DNA of 64,000 nucleotides, taken from assembly GCF_030159595.1 (NCBI RefSeq), contig NZ_BSKJ01000008.1, positions 1 through 64,000 of the forward strand. Reading direction: 5' to 3'. The notes beneath the pieces were generated by a model. The model had not been told where the DNA came from. It saw only the letters and a list, made by a program, of their open reading frames with translations, and did not search any database. This document shows positions 8,769-17,593 of the stretch, piece by piece; the stretch's first letter is position 1; each line of letters starts with the position of its first letter. Position numbers and translations under genes: made by a program. This stretch comes from Pseudomonas putida (GTDB lineage Bacteria > Pseudomonadota > Gammaproteobacteria > Pseudomonadales > Pseudomonadaceae).

Positions 8769-9563
8769 ATGTCTGCTGCCAGCAATATCCATTCGCTGCT
8801 TGCCCGCCTTCTGCCCGAGCGGGTCATCGCGCCACCGACCCCCGTCGGTAGGCGGTTGCCTCTGTTCGCCGGTGTGGGCTTGCCCAGCCAGCGCTCATTG
8901 CTGGTCAACCGCCTGGATGAGGCCAGCGATCTGCAGGCGGTATACGTCGATCTGCGCTGCCAGGCGTTGCAAGGCAGTGTGGCGGCACTAAACGACCTTG
9001 GCTGGATCTGGCTCAACGGTAAGTACTGGCGCGCTGATACCGTGCTGGCCGGCCACCTGCTGCGCATGGCTGCTCTGCAGGGTAATGCCGCCGCCTGGTT
9101 CAATCTTGGGCAGCAGCATTACTTCGGCAAAGGCATCGACCCCTCCTATGTGCAGGCGGCGGAGTGCTACCGGCAGGCCTTCGAACGAGGCATGTTGCAC
9201 GCGGCTGCGGCATTGGGTGACCTGTATGAGGAGGAAGTGTGCGATGGCGACCAGGATTGGCAGGTCGACCTGGTGCAGGCCTACCAGTGGTTCATGCGCG
9301 GGGCCGAACGCGGCGAGGCACGCTGCCGTTTCGAGGTGGGTTACCGGTTGATGCACGGGCTGTATGTGGACGCCGACCTCAAGGCGGCGCTGTACTGGTT
9401 GGAACTGGCGGCAGCGGCGGGGGTGGTACAGGCAGCCGAGGAGCTGGCGGTGCACTTCAGCAGCCGGGACGCGGTGCGCTACCAGGCGTGGCGGGACCGG
9501 GCGGTACAGATGGGCAGTACATTGGCCCTGACCATGAAACTGGAAGATCAGATTCAGCCCTGA
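8769..9563 (+). CDS. Sel1-repeat (SLR/TPR-like) protein
   Basis: 264 residues from the ATG at 8769, which has AGGA five bases upstream; in-frame GTG 8745 and ATG 8763 are alternatives. From about residue 75 it carries several Sel1-like helical pairs (for example AAWFNLGQQHYFGKGI, AAECYRQAFERGMLHAAAALGDLYEE, ALYWLELAAAAGVVQAAEELA). Such repeats form superhelical protein-binding scaffolds. No signal peptide is obvious, so it is probably cytoplasmic. Partner and pathway are unknown. Confidence 0.8.
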   Translation: MSAASNIHSLLARLLPERVIAPPTPVGRRLPLFAGVGLPSQRSLLVNRLDEASDLQAVYVDLRCQALQGSVAALNDLGWIWLNGKYWRADTVLAGHLLRMAALQGNAAAWFNLGQQHYFGKGIDPSYVQAAECYRQAFERGMLHAAAALGDLYEEEVCDGDQDWQVDLVQAYQWFMRGAERGEARCRFEVGYRLMHGLYVDADLKAALYWLELAAAAGVVQAAEELAVHFSSRDAVRYQAWRDRAVQMGSTLALTMKLEDQIQP

Positions 9564-9574
9564 CCGTCTGTCGT

Positions 9575-9600
9575 CTGTACCCGCGAAGAGGCCGGTACAG
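9575..9600. repeat. Solitary partial REP palindrome
   Basis: Arms CTGTACC (9575-9581) and GGTACAG (9594-9600) flank a cgcgaagaggcc core matching the REP family seen elsewhere in the window. It follows the Sel1 gene by 11 bases and may act as its terminator. Confidence 0.5.
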
Positions 9601-9639
9601 GCGAAAAAATGAACAACATTTAACCTGGGCTATCCGTCG

Positions 9640-9660
9640 CCCCCTGTTGACGACAGGGGG
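9640..9660. promoter_or_regulatory. 8-bp hairpin overlapping a possible -35 box of the MarR operon
   Basis: CCCCCTGT-tgacg-ACAGGGGG, perfect arms. TTGACG (9647-9652) inside it could be a -35 element with TATATT (9672-9677) as -10, spacing 19. The spacing is long, so the promoter call is weak. Confidence 0.35.
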
Positions 9661-9672
9661 AGGGCAAGGCGT

Positions 9673-9700
9673 ATATTGATAGTTAGCAAACTATGAATAT
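9673..9700. promoter_or_regulatory. 28-bp near-perfect palindrome, likely MarR operator
   Basis: Core ATAGTT-AGCA-AACTAT (9679-9694), extended by complementary ATATT/AATAT to 9673-9700 with a single mismatched pair. It ends 14 bases before the ATG of the MarR gene and overlaps the probable -10/start region. Size and symmetry are those of MarR-family operators, so autorepression of the efflux operon is likely. Confidence 0.65.
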
Positions 9701-9714
9701 CCTTGGTTCCTTCC

Positions 9715-10167
9715 ATGTCCCTTGATCTCCTGCGCCTGCAAGTCAGCAGCGGCATGGTGGTTGCCGCCCGCCACTGGCGGCGCATCTGCCACACCGCCCT
9801 GACCGGTTACGGTATTTCCGAGGCCTGCGCCGCGCCTCTGCTGATGATCGTGCGCCTGGGTGATGGCGTGCATCAGGTGGCTGTTGCCCAGGCTGCCGGC
9901 CTCGAAAGCCCGTCGCTGGTGCGCCTGCTCGACCAACTGTGCAAGGCCGGCCTGGTATGCCGCAGCGAGGACCCACTGGACCGCCGCGCCAAAGCCCTGA
10001 GCCTGACCGCCGAAGGCCGCGCCTTGGCCGAAGCCATCGAAGCCGAGCTGGTGCGCCTGCGTCGCGATGTGCTGAACGGCATCGACCAGGCCGACCTGGA
10101 AGCTGCCTTGCGCGTGCTGCGCGCCTTCGAAGCGGCCGGCCTGGGCAGCACGGGCGGGGCGGCATGA
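9715..10167 (+). CDS. MarR-family transcriptional regulator of the efflux operon
   Basis: 150 residues with the winged-helix core (QVAVAQAAGLESPSLVRLLDQLCKAGLV) and the wing DPLDRRAKALSLTAEG typical of MarR. The ATG at 9715 is chosen because it follows the operator directly and gives the family's usual length; no good ribosome-binding site is visible. Its stop overlaps the FUSC start (ATGA), so it heads the five-gene efflux operon and probably represses it until an aromatic or weak-acid ligand binds. The ligand is not known. Confidence 0.85.
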   Translation: MSLDLLRLQVSSGMVVAARHWRRICHTALTGYGISEACAAPLLMIVRLGDGVHQVAVAQAAGLESPSLVRLLDQLCKAGLVCRSEDPLDRRAKALSLTAEGRALAEAIEAELVRLRRDVLNGIDQADLEAALRVLRAFEAAGLGSTGGAA

Positions 10168-12251
10168 ACGGTTTCTTCAGCTCAGTCCCCCCGGCGCGTG
10201 ACTGGTTCTACGGCGTGCGTACCTTCGCCGCCTCGATGATCGCCCTGTACATCGCGCTGCTCATGCAGTTGCCACGTCCCTACTGGGCCATGGCCACGGT
10301 GTACATCGTCTCCAGTCCGTTCGTCGGCCCAACCAGCTCCAAGGCCCTGTACCGCGCCGTGGGCACGTTGCTGGGGGCCGGTGGCGCGATTTTCCTGGTG
10401 CCGCCGCTGGTGCAGTCGCCGTTGTTGCTGAGCATCGCCATTGCCCTGTGGACGGGCACCTTGCTGTTCCTTTCGCTGAACCTGCGTACGGCCAACAACT
10501 ATGTGCTGATGTTGGCCGGCTACACCCTGCCGATGATCGCGCTGGCGGTTGTGGATAACCCGCTGGCCGTGTTCGACGTGGCATCGTCCCGGGCTCAGGA
10601 AATCTGCTTGGGCATCGTCTGCGCGGCAGTGGTCGGCGCCATCTTCTGGCCGCGCCGGCTGGCCCCCGTGGTGGTCGGTGCGACCGGTAACTGGTTCACC
10701 GAAGCGATTCGTTACAGCGACACTTACCTGGCCCGCGCAGCCAGCGCCGACAAGGTCGGCGGCATGCGCGGGTCGATGGTCGCCACCTTCAACTCGTTGG
10801 AGCTGATGATCGGCCAGCTCGGCCACGAAGGCGCAGGCCCGCATACGCTGAAAAACGCCCGCGAGTTGCGTGGGCGCATGATTCACCTGCTGCCCGTGAT
10901 CGACGCCCTCGATGACGCACTGATTGCCCTGGAAGGCCGCGCCCCGGCCCAGTTCGTCCAGCTTCAGCCCGTGCTTGAAGCCGCCCGCGAATGGCTGAAA
11001 GGCACTGCCGAAAGTGCTTCGGTAGCACGCTGGGCCGCGCTGCATGAACAGATCGATCGCCTTCAGCCTGGCGCTGCCGCCCTCGACCAACGCGCCGAGT
11101 TGCTACTTTCCAACGCCCTGTACCGCCTGACCGAATGGGCCGACCTGTGGCAGGACTGCTGTACCCTGCAACATGCCCTGCGTACCGACGATGCCAAGCC
11201 TTGGCGCGCGGTGTACCGCCACTGGCGCCTTGGCCGCCTGACGGCGTTCTTCGACCGTGGCCTGATGCTGTATTCAGTGGCCTCCACCGTATTGGCGATC
11301 GTTGTCGCCTGCGGCCTGTGGATCGGCCTGGGCTGGAACGACGGCGCCAGCGCGGTGATCCTCGCCGCTGTGTCGTGCAGCTTCTTTGCCGCCATGGACG
11401 ACCCGGCACCGCAGATCTATCGGTTCTTCTTCTGGACGCTGATGTCGGTCATCTTCTCCAGCCTGTACCTGTTCCTGGTGCTGCCCAACCTGCACGACTT
11501 CCCGATGCTGGTGCTGGCCTTCGCCGTGCCGTTCATCTGCGTTGGCACCCTGACCGTGCAGCCGCGCTTCTACCTGGGTACCTTGTTGACCATCGTCAAC
11601 ACCTCGACCTTCATCAGCATCCAGGGCGCCTACGACGCCGACTTCTTCACCTTCCTCAACGCTAACCTGGCCGGCCCCGTGGGCCTGCTGTTCGCGTTCA
11701 TCTGGACGCTGGTCATGCGCCCGTTCGGCGTAGAACTGGCGGCCAAGCGCATGACCCGCTTCGCCTGGCGCGACATCGTCGACATGACCGAACCCGCCAC
11801 CCTGGCCGAGCATCGCCAGGTGGGCGTGCAAATGCTCGACCGCCTGATGCAGCACCTGCCGCGCCTGTCGCAAACCGGCCAGGACAGCGGCGTGGCGCTG
11901 CGCGACCTGCGCGTGGGGCTGAATCTGCTCGACCTGCTGGCCTACATGCCGCGTGCTGGCCAGCAGGCCCGCGAACGCCTGAGCACGGTGGTCGAAGAAG
12001 TTGGCGCGCACTACGCCGCGTGCCTGCGTGCCGGCGAACGCCTGCACGCCCCGGCCGCGCTGCTGCGCAACATGGAGCGCGCACGCTTGGCACTGAACCT
12101 GGATGAACTGTACGAGCGCGGCGATGCCCGCACCCACCTGCTGCATGCCCTGAGCGGTTTGCGGTTGGCGCTGTTGCCTGGCGTGGAAGTGATGCTCGAG
12201 CCCGCCGAACAACCGCAACTGCCCCCCGGCCTGGACGGAGCGCCCCTGTGA
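10164..12251 (+). CDS. FUSC/AaeB-family inner-membrane efflux pump
   Basis: 695 residues. Two hydrophobic bundles, at about residues 15-170 and 365-520, are separated and followed by soluble helical regions, the layout of AaeB/FUSC proteins. The start ATG overlaps the MarR stop and the end overlaps the DUF1656 start. AaeB exports p-hydroxybenzoate and related aromatic acids; with the DUF1656, HlyD and outer-membrane partners downstream, this should form a trans-envelope exporter for aromatic acids or similar toxic compounds. The exact substrate is inference. Confidence 0.88.
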   Translation: MNGFFSSVPPARDWFYGVRTFAASMIALYIALLMQLPRPYWAMATVYIVSSPFVGPTSSKALYRAVGTLLGAGGAIFLVPPLVQSPLLLSIAIALWTGTLLFLSLNLRTANNYVLMLAGYTLPMIALAVVDNPLAVFDVASSRAQEICLGIVCAAVVGAIFWPRRLAPVVVGATGNWFTEAIRYSDTYLARAASADKVGGMRGSMVATFNSLELMIGQLGHEGAGPHTLKNARELRGRMIHLLPVIDALDDALIALEGRAPAQFVQLQPVLEAAREWLKGTAESASVARWAALHEQIDRLQPGAAALDQRAELLLSNALYRLTEWADLWQDCCTLQHALRTDDAKPWRAVYRHWRLGRLTAFFDRGLMLYSVASTVLAIVVACGLWIGLGWNDGASAVILAAVSCSFFAAMDDPAPQIYRFFFWTLMSVIFSSLYLFLVLPNLHDFPMLVLAFAVPFICVGTLTVQPRFYLGTLLTIVNTSTFISIQGAYDADFFTFLNANLAGPVGLLFAFIWTLVMRPFGVELAAKRMTRFAWRDIVDMTEPATLAEHRQVGVQMLDRLMQHLPRLSQTGQDSGVALRDLRVGLNLLDLLAYMPRAGQQARERLSTVVEEVGAHYAACLRAGERLHAPAALLRNMERARLALNLDELYERGDARTHLLHALSGLRLALLPGVEVMLEPAEQPQLPPGLDGAPL

Positions 12252-12460
12252 TTGGTGAACTGGATATCAGCGGGGTGTTCCTGCCCACGCTGCTGGTGAT
12301 GATGTTTGGCACCTACCTGTTGTTCCTGGGGGTGCACGCGGTGCTGGTGCGCCTGCACTTCTACCGCCTGGTCTGGCACCGGGCGTTGTTCAACGTTGCT
12401 CTGTATGCCGTGCTGCTTGGCGCGGTGGACCACTTTTGCCGAAACCTGATGCTGCCATGA
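12248..12460 (+). CDS. DUF1656 (AaeX-like) small membrane protein
   Basis: 70 residues with two predicted membrane helices (FLPTLLVMMFGTYLLFLGVHAVL and ALFNVALYAVLLGAV). GTG start overlaps the pump stop (GTGA); its own stop overlaps the next ATG. AaeX-type proteins always accompany AaeA/AaeB pumps; their role is not established. Confidence 0.85.
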   Translation: MIGELDISGVFLPTLLVMMFGTYLLFLGVHAVLVRLHFYRLVWHRALFNVALYAVLLGAVDHFCRNLMLP

Positions 12461-13332
12461 AAAAACCTTTGCTGACCCTGGGCCGTGTGGTCCTGACCTT
12501 GCTGGTAGTGACCTTCGCCGCCGTGCTCGTGTGGCAGATGGTGGTGTACTACATGTTTGCCCCCTGGACCCGCGACGGCCACATCCGCGCCGACGTGATC
12601 CAGATTGCCCCGGATGTGTCCGGGTTGATCCAGAAGGTCGAGGTGCGCGACAACCAGACCATCAAGCGCGGCGACGTACTGTTCACCATCGACCAAGACC
12701 GCTTCACCCTGGCCCTGCGCCAGGCCAAAGCCACTCTCGGCGAGCGCCAGGAAACCCTGGCCCAAGCCTCCCGCGAAGCACAGCGCAACCGCAAACTGGG
12801 CAACCTGGTGGCCGCCGAGCAACTGGAAGAAAGCCAGTCCCGCGAGGCCCGCGCCCGCTCGGCTGTCAGCGAGGCACAGGTGGCGGTCGATACCGCCCAG
12901 CTCAACCTCGACCGCTCGGTGGTGCGCAGCCCGGTGGACGGCTACCTCAACGACCGTGCGCCGCGTAACCACGAATTTGTCACCGCCGGCCGCCCTGTAC
13001 TGTCGGTGGTCGACAGTGCTTCGTACCACGTCGATGGCTACTTCGAGGAGACCAAACTTGGCGGCATCCACATCGGTGATGCCGTGGACATCCGCGTGAT
13101 GGGTGACAGCACCCGCCTGCGTGGCCATGTGCAAAGTTTCGCTGCCGGCATTGAAGACCGCGACCGCAGCAGTGGTGCCAACTTGCTGCCCAACGTTAAC
13201 CCGGCGTTCAGCTGGGTGCGCCTGGCCCAGCGTATTCCGGTGCGTATCGCCTTCGACGAAGTGCCGGCAGATTTCCGCATGATTGCCGGGCGTACCGCCA
13301 CGGTGTCGATTATCGAGGGTCAGCGCCCATGA
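12457..13332 (+). CDS. HlyD/AaeA-type periplasmic adaptor of efflux pump
   Basis: 291 residues: one N-terminal membrane anchor (residues 9-32), then the biotinyl-lipoyl half motif (IAPDVSGLIQKVEVRDNQTIKRGD), an alpha-helical hairpin rich in A/E/R/Q (about 85-150) and the second half-motif with VVRSPVDGYLND. ATG overlaps the DUF1656 stop. It should bridge the FUSC pump to the outer-membrane factor encoded next. Confidence 0.9.
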   Translation: MKKPLLTLGRVVLTLLVVTFAAVLVWQMVVYYMFAPWTRDGHIRADVIQIAPDVSGLIQKVEVRDNQTIKRGDVLFTIDQDRFTLALRQAKATLGERQETLAQASREAQRNRKLGNLVAAEQLEESQSREARARSAVSEAQVAVDTAQLNLDRSVVRSPVDGYLNDRAPRNHEFVTAGRPVLSVVDSASYHVDGYFEETKLGGIHIGDAVDIRVMGDSTRLRGHVQSFAAGIEDRDRSSGANLLPNVNPAFSWVRLAQRIPVRIAFDEVPADFRMIAGRTATVSIIEGQRP

Positions 13333-14747
13333 AACAGCTGATCCTGGCCGGCCTGTGCCTGTCGCTGGGGGCCTGCATGATGGTGGGCCCCGACTATGAG
13401 GTGCCGAAGGACGCGGCGGTACAACGCAGCGACGTCAACGGCCCGTTGCGCCAGGATGCCGACAGCGTGGTCTCGGCACCGGTGCCTGAGGACTGGTGGC
13501 AGCTGTATCAGGATCAGCGGCTGAACGAGCTGGTGCGCCAGGCTTTGAGTGCCAATACCGAATTGCGCGTAGCCGCCGCCAACATCGCCAAGGCCCGCGC
13601 CCAGGTCGAAGTGGCCGAATCGCAAGGTGGTTTCAACGGCGGTGTCAAACTGGGTGCCCAGCGCTTGCAGGAGTCGGGTGAAGCCTTCCTGCTGCCCGAG
13701 AAGGTGCCGGTGGCCAACATCGGCGAGGCCATCATCAGCGCTTCGTATCAGTTCGACCTGTGGGGCACTTTCAAGCGTGGTACCGAGGCTGCCAAGGCCA
13801 ATGCCGACGCAGTGCAGGCCGCTGCCGACACTGCCCGCATCACCCTGGTGGCAGATGTGGTCAAGGCTTATACCCAAGTGTGCTCGGCCAACGAGGAATA
13901 CCACATCGCCCGCGAGTCGCTCGATTTGCAGGAGCAGAGCGTGAAGCTGAACCAGCGCTTGCGCGATGCTGGCCGCGGCGATGAAACCCAGGTCACCCGG
14001 TCGCAAACCCAGTTCAAGTCGTTGCGTGCCGAACTGCCGCGTTTCAAGGCTGAGCGCGAGACCGGCATGTATACCCTGGCGGCTCTGCTGGCCAAACCTG
14101 TTGACCAGTTGCCTGCTGGCACCGCCGATTGTGCCGAGCTGCCGCACCTGAACCAGTTGGTTCCAGTGGGTGATGGCGCTGCGTTGCTCAAGCGCCGTCC
14201 AGACGTGCGTCAGGCTGAACGTCAATTGGCCGCAGCCACCGCGTACATTGGCGTTGCCACCGGTGCGCTGTACCCGGACATCAGCATCGGTGCCCAGGTC
14301 GGTACTATCGGCATCCTGGAGAACCTGGGTGAGCCCGCGACCAACCGCTGGGGCTTTGGCCCGCAAATCAGCTGGACCATCCCCACCAACGGCACCCGTG
14401 CGCGCATTCGCATGGCTGAAGCCTCTACCCAGGCGGCCTTGGCGAACTTTGATGGCGTGGTGCTGAACGCCATTCGCGAAACCCAGACCCGCCTGGCGCA
14501 ATACAGCGCGCTGCTGGACCGGCGCGATGCGCTGGCCGAGGCAGAAAAATCGGCCAAGGAAGCGGCGGACCAGACGCATCGCTATTACCAGGCGGGACGT
14601 GAGTCGTTCCTGGCGGATTTGCAGGCGACGCGGACCTATACCGACATGCGCGCGCAGTTGGCGGCGGCCAATAGCCAGGTGACGCAGGGGCAGATTGGGG
14701 TGTTTCTGGCGTTGGGTGGGGGGTGGAAGGGCACCGCCAAGCCTTGA
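13329..14747 (+). CDS. Outer-membrane efflux lipoprotein (OprM/NodT family)
   Basis: 472 residues. Lipoprotein signal with lipobox LGAC (cysteine at about residue 16) followed by MMVGPDYEVP, the typical NodT start. Two OEP repeats with long helices follow. It is the last gene of the operon, with an ATGA overlap to the adaptor gene. Having its own outer-membrane channel makes this a complete tripartite exporter, unlike the E. coli aae system, which encodes none. Confidence 0.9.
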   Translation: MKQLILAGLCLSLGACMMVGPDYEVPKDAAVQRSDVNGPLRQDADSVVSAPVPEDWWQLYQDQRLNELVRQALSANTELRVAAANIAKARAQVEVAESQGGFNGGVKLGAQRLQESGEAFLLPEKVPVANIGEAIISASYQFDLWGTFKRGTEAAKANADAVQAAADTARITLVADVVKAYTQVCSANEEYHIARESLDLQEQSVKLNQRLRDAGRGDETQVTRSQTQFKSLRAELPRFKAERETGMYTLAALLAKPVDQLPAGTADCAELPHLNQLVPVGDGAALLKRRPDVRQAERQLAAATAYIGVATGALYPDISIGAQVGTIGILENLGEPATNRWGFGPQISWTIPTNGTRARIRMAEASTQAALANFDGVVLNAIRETQTRLAQYSALLDRRDALAEAEKSAKEAADQTHRYYQAGRESFLADLQATRTYTDMRAQLAAANSQVTQGQIGVFLALGGGWKGTAKP

Positions 14748-14748
14748 G

Positions 14749-14780
14749 GCCCAATCGCCGGCAAGCCCGCTCCCACGAGT
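14749..14780. repeat. Single REP element
   Basis: ccaatcgccggcaagcccgctcccac matches one arm of the REP family in this window. It directly follows the outer-membrane factor gene. Confidence 0.6.
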
Positions 14781-14869
14781 CCCGCGAATCCCCGCCCCAT
14801 CAGATTTGTAGCAAGATTTTTCATGAAATCCGCCCAGCACCCTTGAGGGAAGCCAAGTCGGAGTGAACA

Positions 14870-16801
14870 ATGTTCTCTTTCGCATTCCCTTCGAGACTGG
14901 CCATGAAAACCCGTTCCCGTCTGCTTGCCTGGCTTCTGTGGCCGGTGCTGGCGCTGTGCAGCACCATGGCGATGGCCGAAGCCCCCGCCGAGGCCGCCAA
15001 GGCCTTGCACCTGCTCGATTACATCGGCGCCGACTACCCGCCGACTGTGCGCGATGGCAAGGTGATCGACGATGGCGAATACCGTGAACAACAGGAGTTC
15101 AGCACGGTATTGGCCGACCTGGTAAAAGCCTTGCCGGCACACGCTGAGCAAACTGGGCTTGAGCAGGGTGTACGGGCGCTGCGCCAAGCCATCGATGAAC
15201 GCCAGGATGGCGCTGCTGTGGCCAAGCAAGCCAGGCAACTGGGCGCACGTCTGGCGGTGGCTTACGAAGTTAGCCAGGCCCCGGTAATTACCCCGGATCC
15301 GGCCCGTGGCGCCGCGTTGTATGCGCAGAACTGCTCCATCTGCCACGGTGACACAGGCGCAGGCGATGGTCCTGCGGGCGTTGGGTTGGAGCCTGCGCCT
15401 GCTAACCTGCGTGACGCCACGCGCCTCGACCAGTTGAGCCTGTTCGACCTCTACAACACCCTGGCCCTTGGTATCGACGGCACCGAAATGCCGTCCTTTG
15501 CCGACCAGCTGGATGATCGCCAGCGCTGGGATGTAGCCGCTTACATCGCCAGCTTCTCAGCCAACCCACAGGCCGCCAAAGGCGACAAGACCTGGAACAT
15601 CGCCGACCTGGCACGCCAGACCCCGGCCGAGGTCGCTGCCAACGAAGGCGCGGCGGTGCTGGAGGCGTTCCGCGCCCAGCGTGCCCAGCCGCCGCAGGTC
15701 AAACGCGGCCCGGCGCAATTGCTCGAATACACCGCCAGCACGCTGGACAAGAGCCTGGCTGCCTACCGTGCAGGCGACCACGACCAGGCCTATGACCTGT
15801 CGGTGGCGGCCTACCTGGAAGGCTTCGAGTTGGTGGAAAGCTCACTGGACAACATCGACACCCAGGTGCGCAAGGACACCGAGAAATCCCTGATGGCCTA
15901 CCGCCAATCGTTGCAGGACGGGCTGCCCGTGGCCCAGGCCGAGCAACGGCTAGCCGAAGCCAAGATCAAGCTCGACCAGGCCGCGAAGCTGTTGGGTAGC
16001 GATGGCCTGAGCTGGTCGCTGAGCTTTATCTCCGGTTTGCTGATCCTGCTACGCGAAGGCCTTGAAGCCATTCTGGTTCTGGCGGCGATCCTGGCCTTCC
16101 TGCGCAACACCGGCCAGCAGTCGGCGGTGCGTAGCGTCAACATTGGCTGGGGCCTGGCGCTGGTTGCAGGCTTTGCCACCTGGGCGCTGGCGGCTTATGT
16201 GATCGATGTGGGTGGTGCCCAGCGCGAGCTGCTGGAAGGTTGCACGGCGCTGTTCGCTGCAGTGATGGTGCTGTGGCTCGGCGTGTGGATGCACGACCGA
16301 CGCCACGCCGCAGCCTGGCAGAACTACATCAAGAGCAGCCTGGTCAGCGGCGGTGGGCGATTCGGTTTCGCCTTGCTGGCGTTCTTCTCGGTTTACCGCG
16401 AACTGTTCGAAGTGATCCTGTTCTACGAAACCCTGTGGCTGCAGGCAGGCCCTGCCGGGCACCAGGCGGTGCTGGCGGGGGGCGCCACGGCGCTGGTGGT
16501 GTTGGTGGGATTGGCCTGGGTGATCCTGCGTGGTTCTGCGAAGCTACCGCTTTCGCTGTTCTTCAGTATCAATGCCGCGCTGCTGTGCGCGCTGTCGGTG
16601 GTGTTCGCGGGGCATGGCGTGAAGGCGCTGCAAGAGGCCGGGGTGCTTGGCACACGACCGGTGGCGTTCTTCGAGTTCGACTGGCTGGGGATTCACGCAG
16701 ATGCCTACTCGCTGTCGGCACAGGCGGTGGCCTTGCTGGCCATCATGTTCCTGTATGGGCGCTCGCGGTTGGCGGAAAAACGCAGGGCGGCGGCCAACTG
16801 A
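14870..16801 (+). CDS. Cytochrome c / FTR1 iron permease fusion protein
   Basis: 643 residues. After a signal sequence (residues 1-36, SRLLAWLLWPVLALCSTMAMA) there is a helical domain, a c-type haem site CSICH at 155-159, a linker, and an FTR1-like membrane domain of about seven helices. The latter holds both iron-permease motifs, REGLE at 395-399 and RELFE about 115 residues later. FTR1 proteins move ferric iron that has been oxidised on the outside; the fused cytochrome suggests the redox step is built in. GGAG seven bases upstream supports the ATG at 14870; ATG 14903 is possible. Family known, mechanism inferred. Confidence 0.85.
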   Translation: MFSFAFPSRLAMKTRSRLLAWLLWPVLALCSTMAMAEAPAEAAKALHLLDYIGADYPPTVRDGKVIDDGEYREQQEFSTVLADLVKALPAHAEQTGLEQGVRALRQAIDERQDGAAVAKQARQLGARLAVAYEVSQAPVITPDPARGAALYAQNCSICHGDTGAGDGPAGVGLEPAPANLRDATRLDQLSLFDLYNTLALGIDGTEMPSFADQLDDRQRWDVAAYIASFSANPQAAKGDKTWNIADLARQTPAEVAANEGAAVLEAFRAQRAQPPQVKRGPAQLLEYTASTLDKSLAAYRAGDHDQAYDLSVAAYLEGFELVESSLDNIDTQVRKDTEKSLMAYRQSLQDGLPVAQAEQRLAEAKIKLDQAAKLLGSDGLSWSLSFISGLLILLREGLEAILVLAAILAFLRNTGQQSAVRSVNIGWGLALVAGFATWALAAYVIDVGGAQRELLEGCTALFAAVMVLWLGVWMHDRRHAAAWQNYIKSSLVSGGGRFGFALLAFFSVYRELFEVILFYETLWLQAGPAGHQAVLAGGATALVVLVGLAWVILRGSAKLPLSLFFSINAALLCALSVVFAGHGVKALQEAGVLGTRPVAFFEFDWLGIHADAYSLSAQAVALLAIMFLYGRSRLAEKRRAAAN

Positions 16802-16828
16802 GGCCGCCATCCTGGGAAAGCTATATGA

Positions 16829-17074
16829 TCAGGCAGGTTGTGGCGCCTTGAGAATGTTCTGCAGCAGCTGGACACTTTCGACGGCGTCATGACCCAGGCT
16901 GGTCAGGTAGCCGCCATCGGGTTGATCGGTCAGCCCTTTTTCATGCAGGCGTTGCGCAGCCGCGATCAGGGCAGGGGCGGCGGTGCTGGTTATCTTGATG
17001 CCTTCCTGGCTGCTGTCGTGTTTGAACAGCGCGAGTACTTCCAGTTCGTCGATCAGATCGGGGGTAAAAGGCAT
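16829..17074 (-). CDS. TIGR02647-family small protein
   Basis: 81 residues, MPFTPDLIDELEVLALFKHDSSQEGIKI..., matching the small TIGR02647 family found in gammaproteobacteria, with the conserved GLxxQPDGGYLTxLG segment. Proposed to be DNA-binding-like but without known function. Convergent with the FTR1 fusion, 27 bases apart. Confidence 0.75.
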   Translation of the reverse strand: MPFTPDLIDELEVLALFKHDSSQEGIKITSTAAPALIAAAQRLHEKGLTDQPDGGYLTSLGHDAVESVQLLQNILKAPQPA

Positions 17075-17143
17075 GGCAGCTCCTGACTTCCAGACAAGGA
17101 TGGCGGCACCGTCAGCGGTGCCTGACCTTCGAGTGTAGTCGGG

Positions 17144-17446
17144 TTATTCGTCCTCGCCTTGATCCATCTCAGGCGGCAGCTCCGGCAGCGCCCGCAGAGC
17201 GCTCTCATACCACTCGCCGTTGAACGCGCGGTCCTCTACCAGCATGTTGTCGATCTCGAAGGCCAGCACATGGGCCATCAGGTTGAGGATGTCCTCGCGC
17301 TCGTAACCGACCAGGGTCAGCTTGTTGAAGGTGGCCTTGGCCGCAGGTGGCTCGCCGCTTTCAATCTGGTTCTCGATGGCCTGGGTCAGCGTCGCCTCGG
17401 CGAAGGCTTCGTCGTCGTCATTGTCGATGTCGGTGGGCTCGCTCAT
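17144..17446 (-). CDS. Conserved acidic hypothetical protein
   Basis: 100 residues from the ATG at 17446, which has AGGAG at the right distance upstream on the minus strand; the longer frame to 17482 adds an unlikely leader. Acidic at both ends (DIDNDDDEAF, MDQGEDE), with a central helical part containing FNKLTLVGYEREDILNLMAHVLAFEI. I recognise it as conserved in pseudomonads but cannot assign a function. Confidence 0.7.
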   Translation of the reverse strand: MSEPTDIDNDDDEAFAEATLTQAIENQIESGEPPAAKATFNKLTLVGYEREDILNLMAHVLAFEIDNMLVEDRAFNGEWYESALRALPELPPEMDQGEDE

Positions 17447-17593
17447 GGCGGTACTCCTGTGATGGGATGCACAGTGTGCCACGCCTGTGGCGGCAATGCC
17501 CGGGCATTGACGGGGTGCATGACGCTGGTCAGGTAAGGTCGATGGGTCTATAAAAGCCGAGCCAACCCCTTACGGCCTGGAGGCTGTTACCTC

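Noticed and set aside
9939..10163. In-frame 75-codon N-terminal extension of the FUSC gene
   Set aside because: It overlaps the MarR coding sequence and has no domain; ATG 10164 with the ATGA overlap starts directly before the first membrane helix.
12011..12433. Minus-strand frame over DUF1656
   Set aside because: The plus-strand AaeX-like protein with coupled start and stop explains the region.
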